A stretch of DNA of 64,000 bases, from NCBI GenBank assembly GCA_017407995.1, contig JAFQVM010000005.1, positions 62,001-126,000 on the forward strand, given 5' to 3'. The position numbers were made by a program, and so were the translations under genes. How positions within the stretch are numbered: position 1 is the first letter of the stretch; the number at the start of each line of letters is the position of its first letter. This document shows positions 63,488 through 64,000 of this stretch, piece by piece. The DNA is from Clostridia bacterium (GTDB lineage Bacteria > Bacillota > Clostridia > Oscillospirales > Acutalibacteraceae). Below the pieces are notes generated by a model. That model was not told the DNA's origin, searched no databases, and was given only the letters and a program-made list of their open reading frames with translations.

Positions 63488-64000
63488 TTATAACATATGT
63501 GCTCTGAGTTCTTCTGCCGAGAGCGGAGAAAGGTCTGCAGGTGCTACATCAAAAACCGTATGACAGCCATTAATTCCACGCTTATGCATTTTATAAATCG
63601 CTCTTGCAAAAGCAACTAAAACACTCGATGTGAACTCAGGATTGGAGTCAAGCTTAAGGCTGTATTCAATAACGTGCTTATTCTCGTTATTCCAGCCCGT
63701 TGTGCCTGTGCGTATAACACTTCCGCCATGAGGTATACCTGCATGGTCACGACGGAGTTCCTCCATTGAAATGAAATTTACGGTAGTATCATAATCCGCA
63801 AAATAGTTGGGCATAGTCTTAATTTCCTGCTCAATTCGAGCCAAATCTGCTCCGTCTTCGGCCACAACATAACACTCACGTGTATGCTTTTGGCGCACAC
63901 TAAGAGTCGGATTTTCGCCTGCACGCACAGCCTCCAATGCTGCAGGTACGGGAACAGTATACTGACGTGCATCCAGCACCCCGTCAATACGCCTTATTGC
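63488..64000 (-). CDS. ddh: meso-diaminopimelate D-dehydrogenase, 5' end outside window
   Basis: NADPH-dependent enzyme that makes meso-diaminopimelate directly from tetrahydrodipicolinate for lysine and peptidoglycan. Only the C-terminal 170 residues are in the window; the frame stays open to the right edge (IRRIDGVLDARQYTVPVP). Characteristic parts are RECYVVAEDGADLARIEQ, RTGTTGWNNENKHVIEYSL and the terminal TVFDVAPADLSPLSAEELR. Its presence implies DAP-type metabolism, relevant to the unusual MurE. Confidence 0.88.
   Translation of the reverse strand, partial: AIRRIDGVLDARQYTVPVPAALEAVRAGENPTLSVRQKHTRECYVVAEDGADLARIEQEIKTMPNYFADYDTTVNFISMEELRRDHAGIPHGGSVIRTGTTGWNNENKHVIEYSLKLDSNPEFTSSVLVAFARAIYKMHKRGINGCHTVFDVAPADLSPLSAEELRAHML

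Overview
The window looks like the chromosome of an anaerobic, endospore-forming member of the Clostridia, probably a gut Oscillospirales/Ruminococcaceae-type bacterium. The evidence is a 2-oxoacid:ferredoxin oxidoreductase with a small ferredoxin subunit, an IspH-ribosomal protein S1 fusion (a clostridial arrangement), a clear sigma-G gene, strong AGGAGG ribosome binding sites with TTG/GTG starts, sigma-A promoters with near-consensus boxes and 17-bp spacers, and many cytoplasmic glycoside hydrolases without signal peptides. No rRNA, tRNA, CRISPR array or prophage was seen.

Layout. 1-1751 (minus): end of a vor-type oxidoreductase operon. 1952-7554 (minus): rpiR-type regulator, flavoprotein, cmk, plsC, ispH-rpsA. 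7555-12104 (plus): divergent GH95 fucosidase, ceramidase-like protein and HAD phosphatase. 12147-12947: a signal-less amidase behind a possible sigma-K promoter. 13036-18836: xpt plus a BMP/NupNOPQ-type nucleoside ABC transporter. 18878-21679: class II aldolase, then GH35 beta-galactosidase. 21681-22970 (minus): sirtuin and a Cys-rich protein. 23083-31876: a complete chorismate/Phe/Tyr operon (aroF, tyrA, aroB, aroA, aroC, pheA, fused aroE-aroK, plus an SDR). 31908-32085: an orphan small RNA candidate. 32088-34813 (minus): stomatin/NfeD and DUF4363/DUF421 pairs. 34876-39770: ROK kinase, SIS isomerase, GH2, MATE. 39780-43035 (minus): YfhO and sigG. 43087-46159: TIM-barrel isomerase/epimerase and a large unknown putative glycosidase. 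46219-48745: two paralogous secreted proteins with dockerin-like modules. 48771-49971: split chromate transporter. 49975-54538 (minus): lacZ-murE. 54603-56245 (minus): SDR with a zinc-ribbon-like tail. 56332-59635: feoA and a feoB broken by a serine recombinase. 59718-62680: xylAB. 62692-64000 (minus): an EEP-family protein and ddh (partial).

The most striking object is the 240-bp leader ahead of aroF. It contains a promoter, a ribosome binding site, an undescribed 41-residue ORF whose residues 11-26 hold seven Phe and four Tyr codons, and a perfect 12-bp-stem terminator just before aroF. A 10-nt segment after the last Tyr codon can pair with the terminator's 5' side, and an upstream segment can pair with that segment. 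This is the architecture of ribosome-mediated transcription attenuation (as in E. coli pheA) on a Gram-positive operon that makes both Phe and Tyr. Second in interest are feoB cut in the middle of its membrane domain by a recombinase module with its own 30-codon micro-ORF, and the orphan small RNA gene.

Metabolically the region points to intracellular breakdown of imported oligosaccharides (fucosides, beta-galactosides, xylose) feeding glycolysis, to nucleoside salvage, and to full aromatic amino acid synthesis. All identifications come from reading the sequence and from memory of the families; no database search was made.
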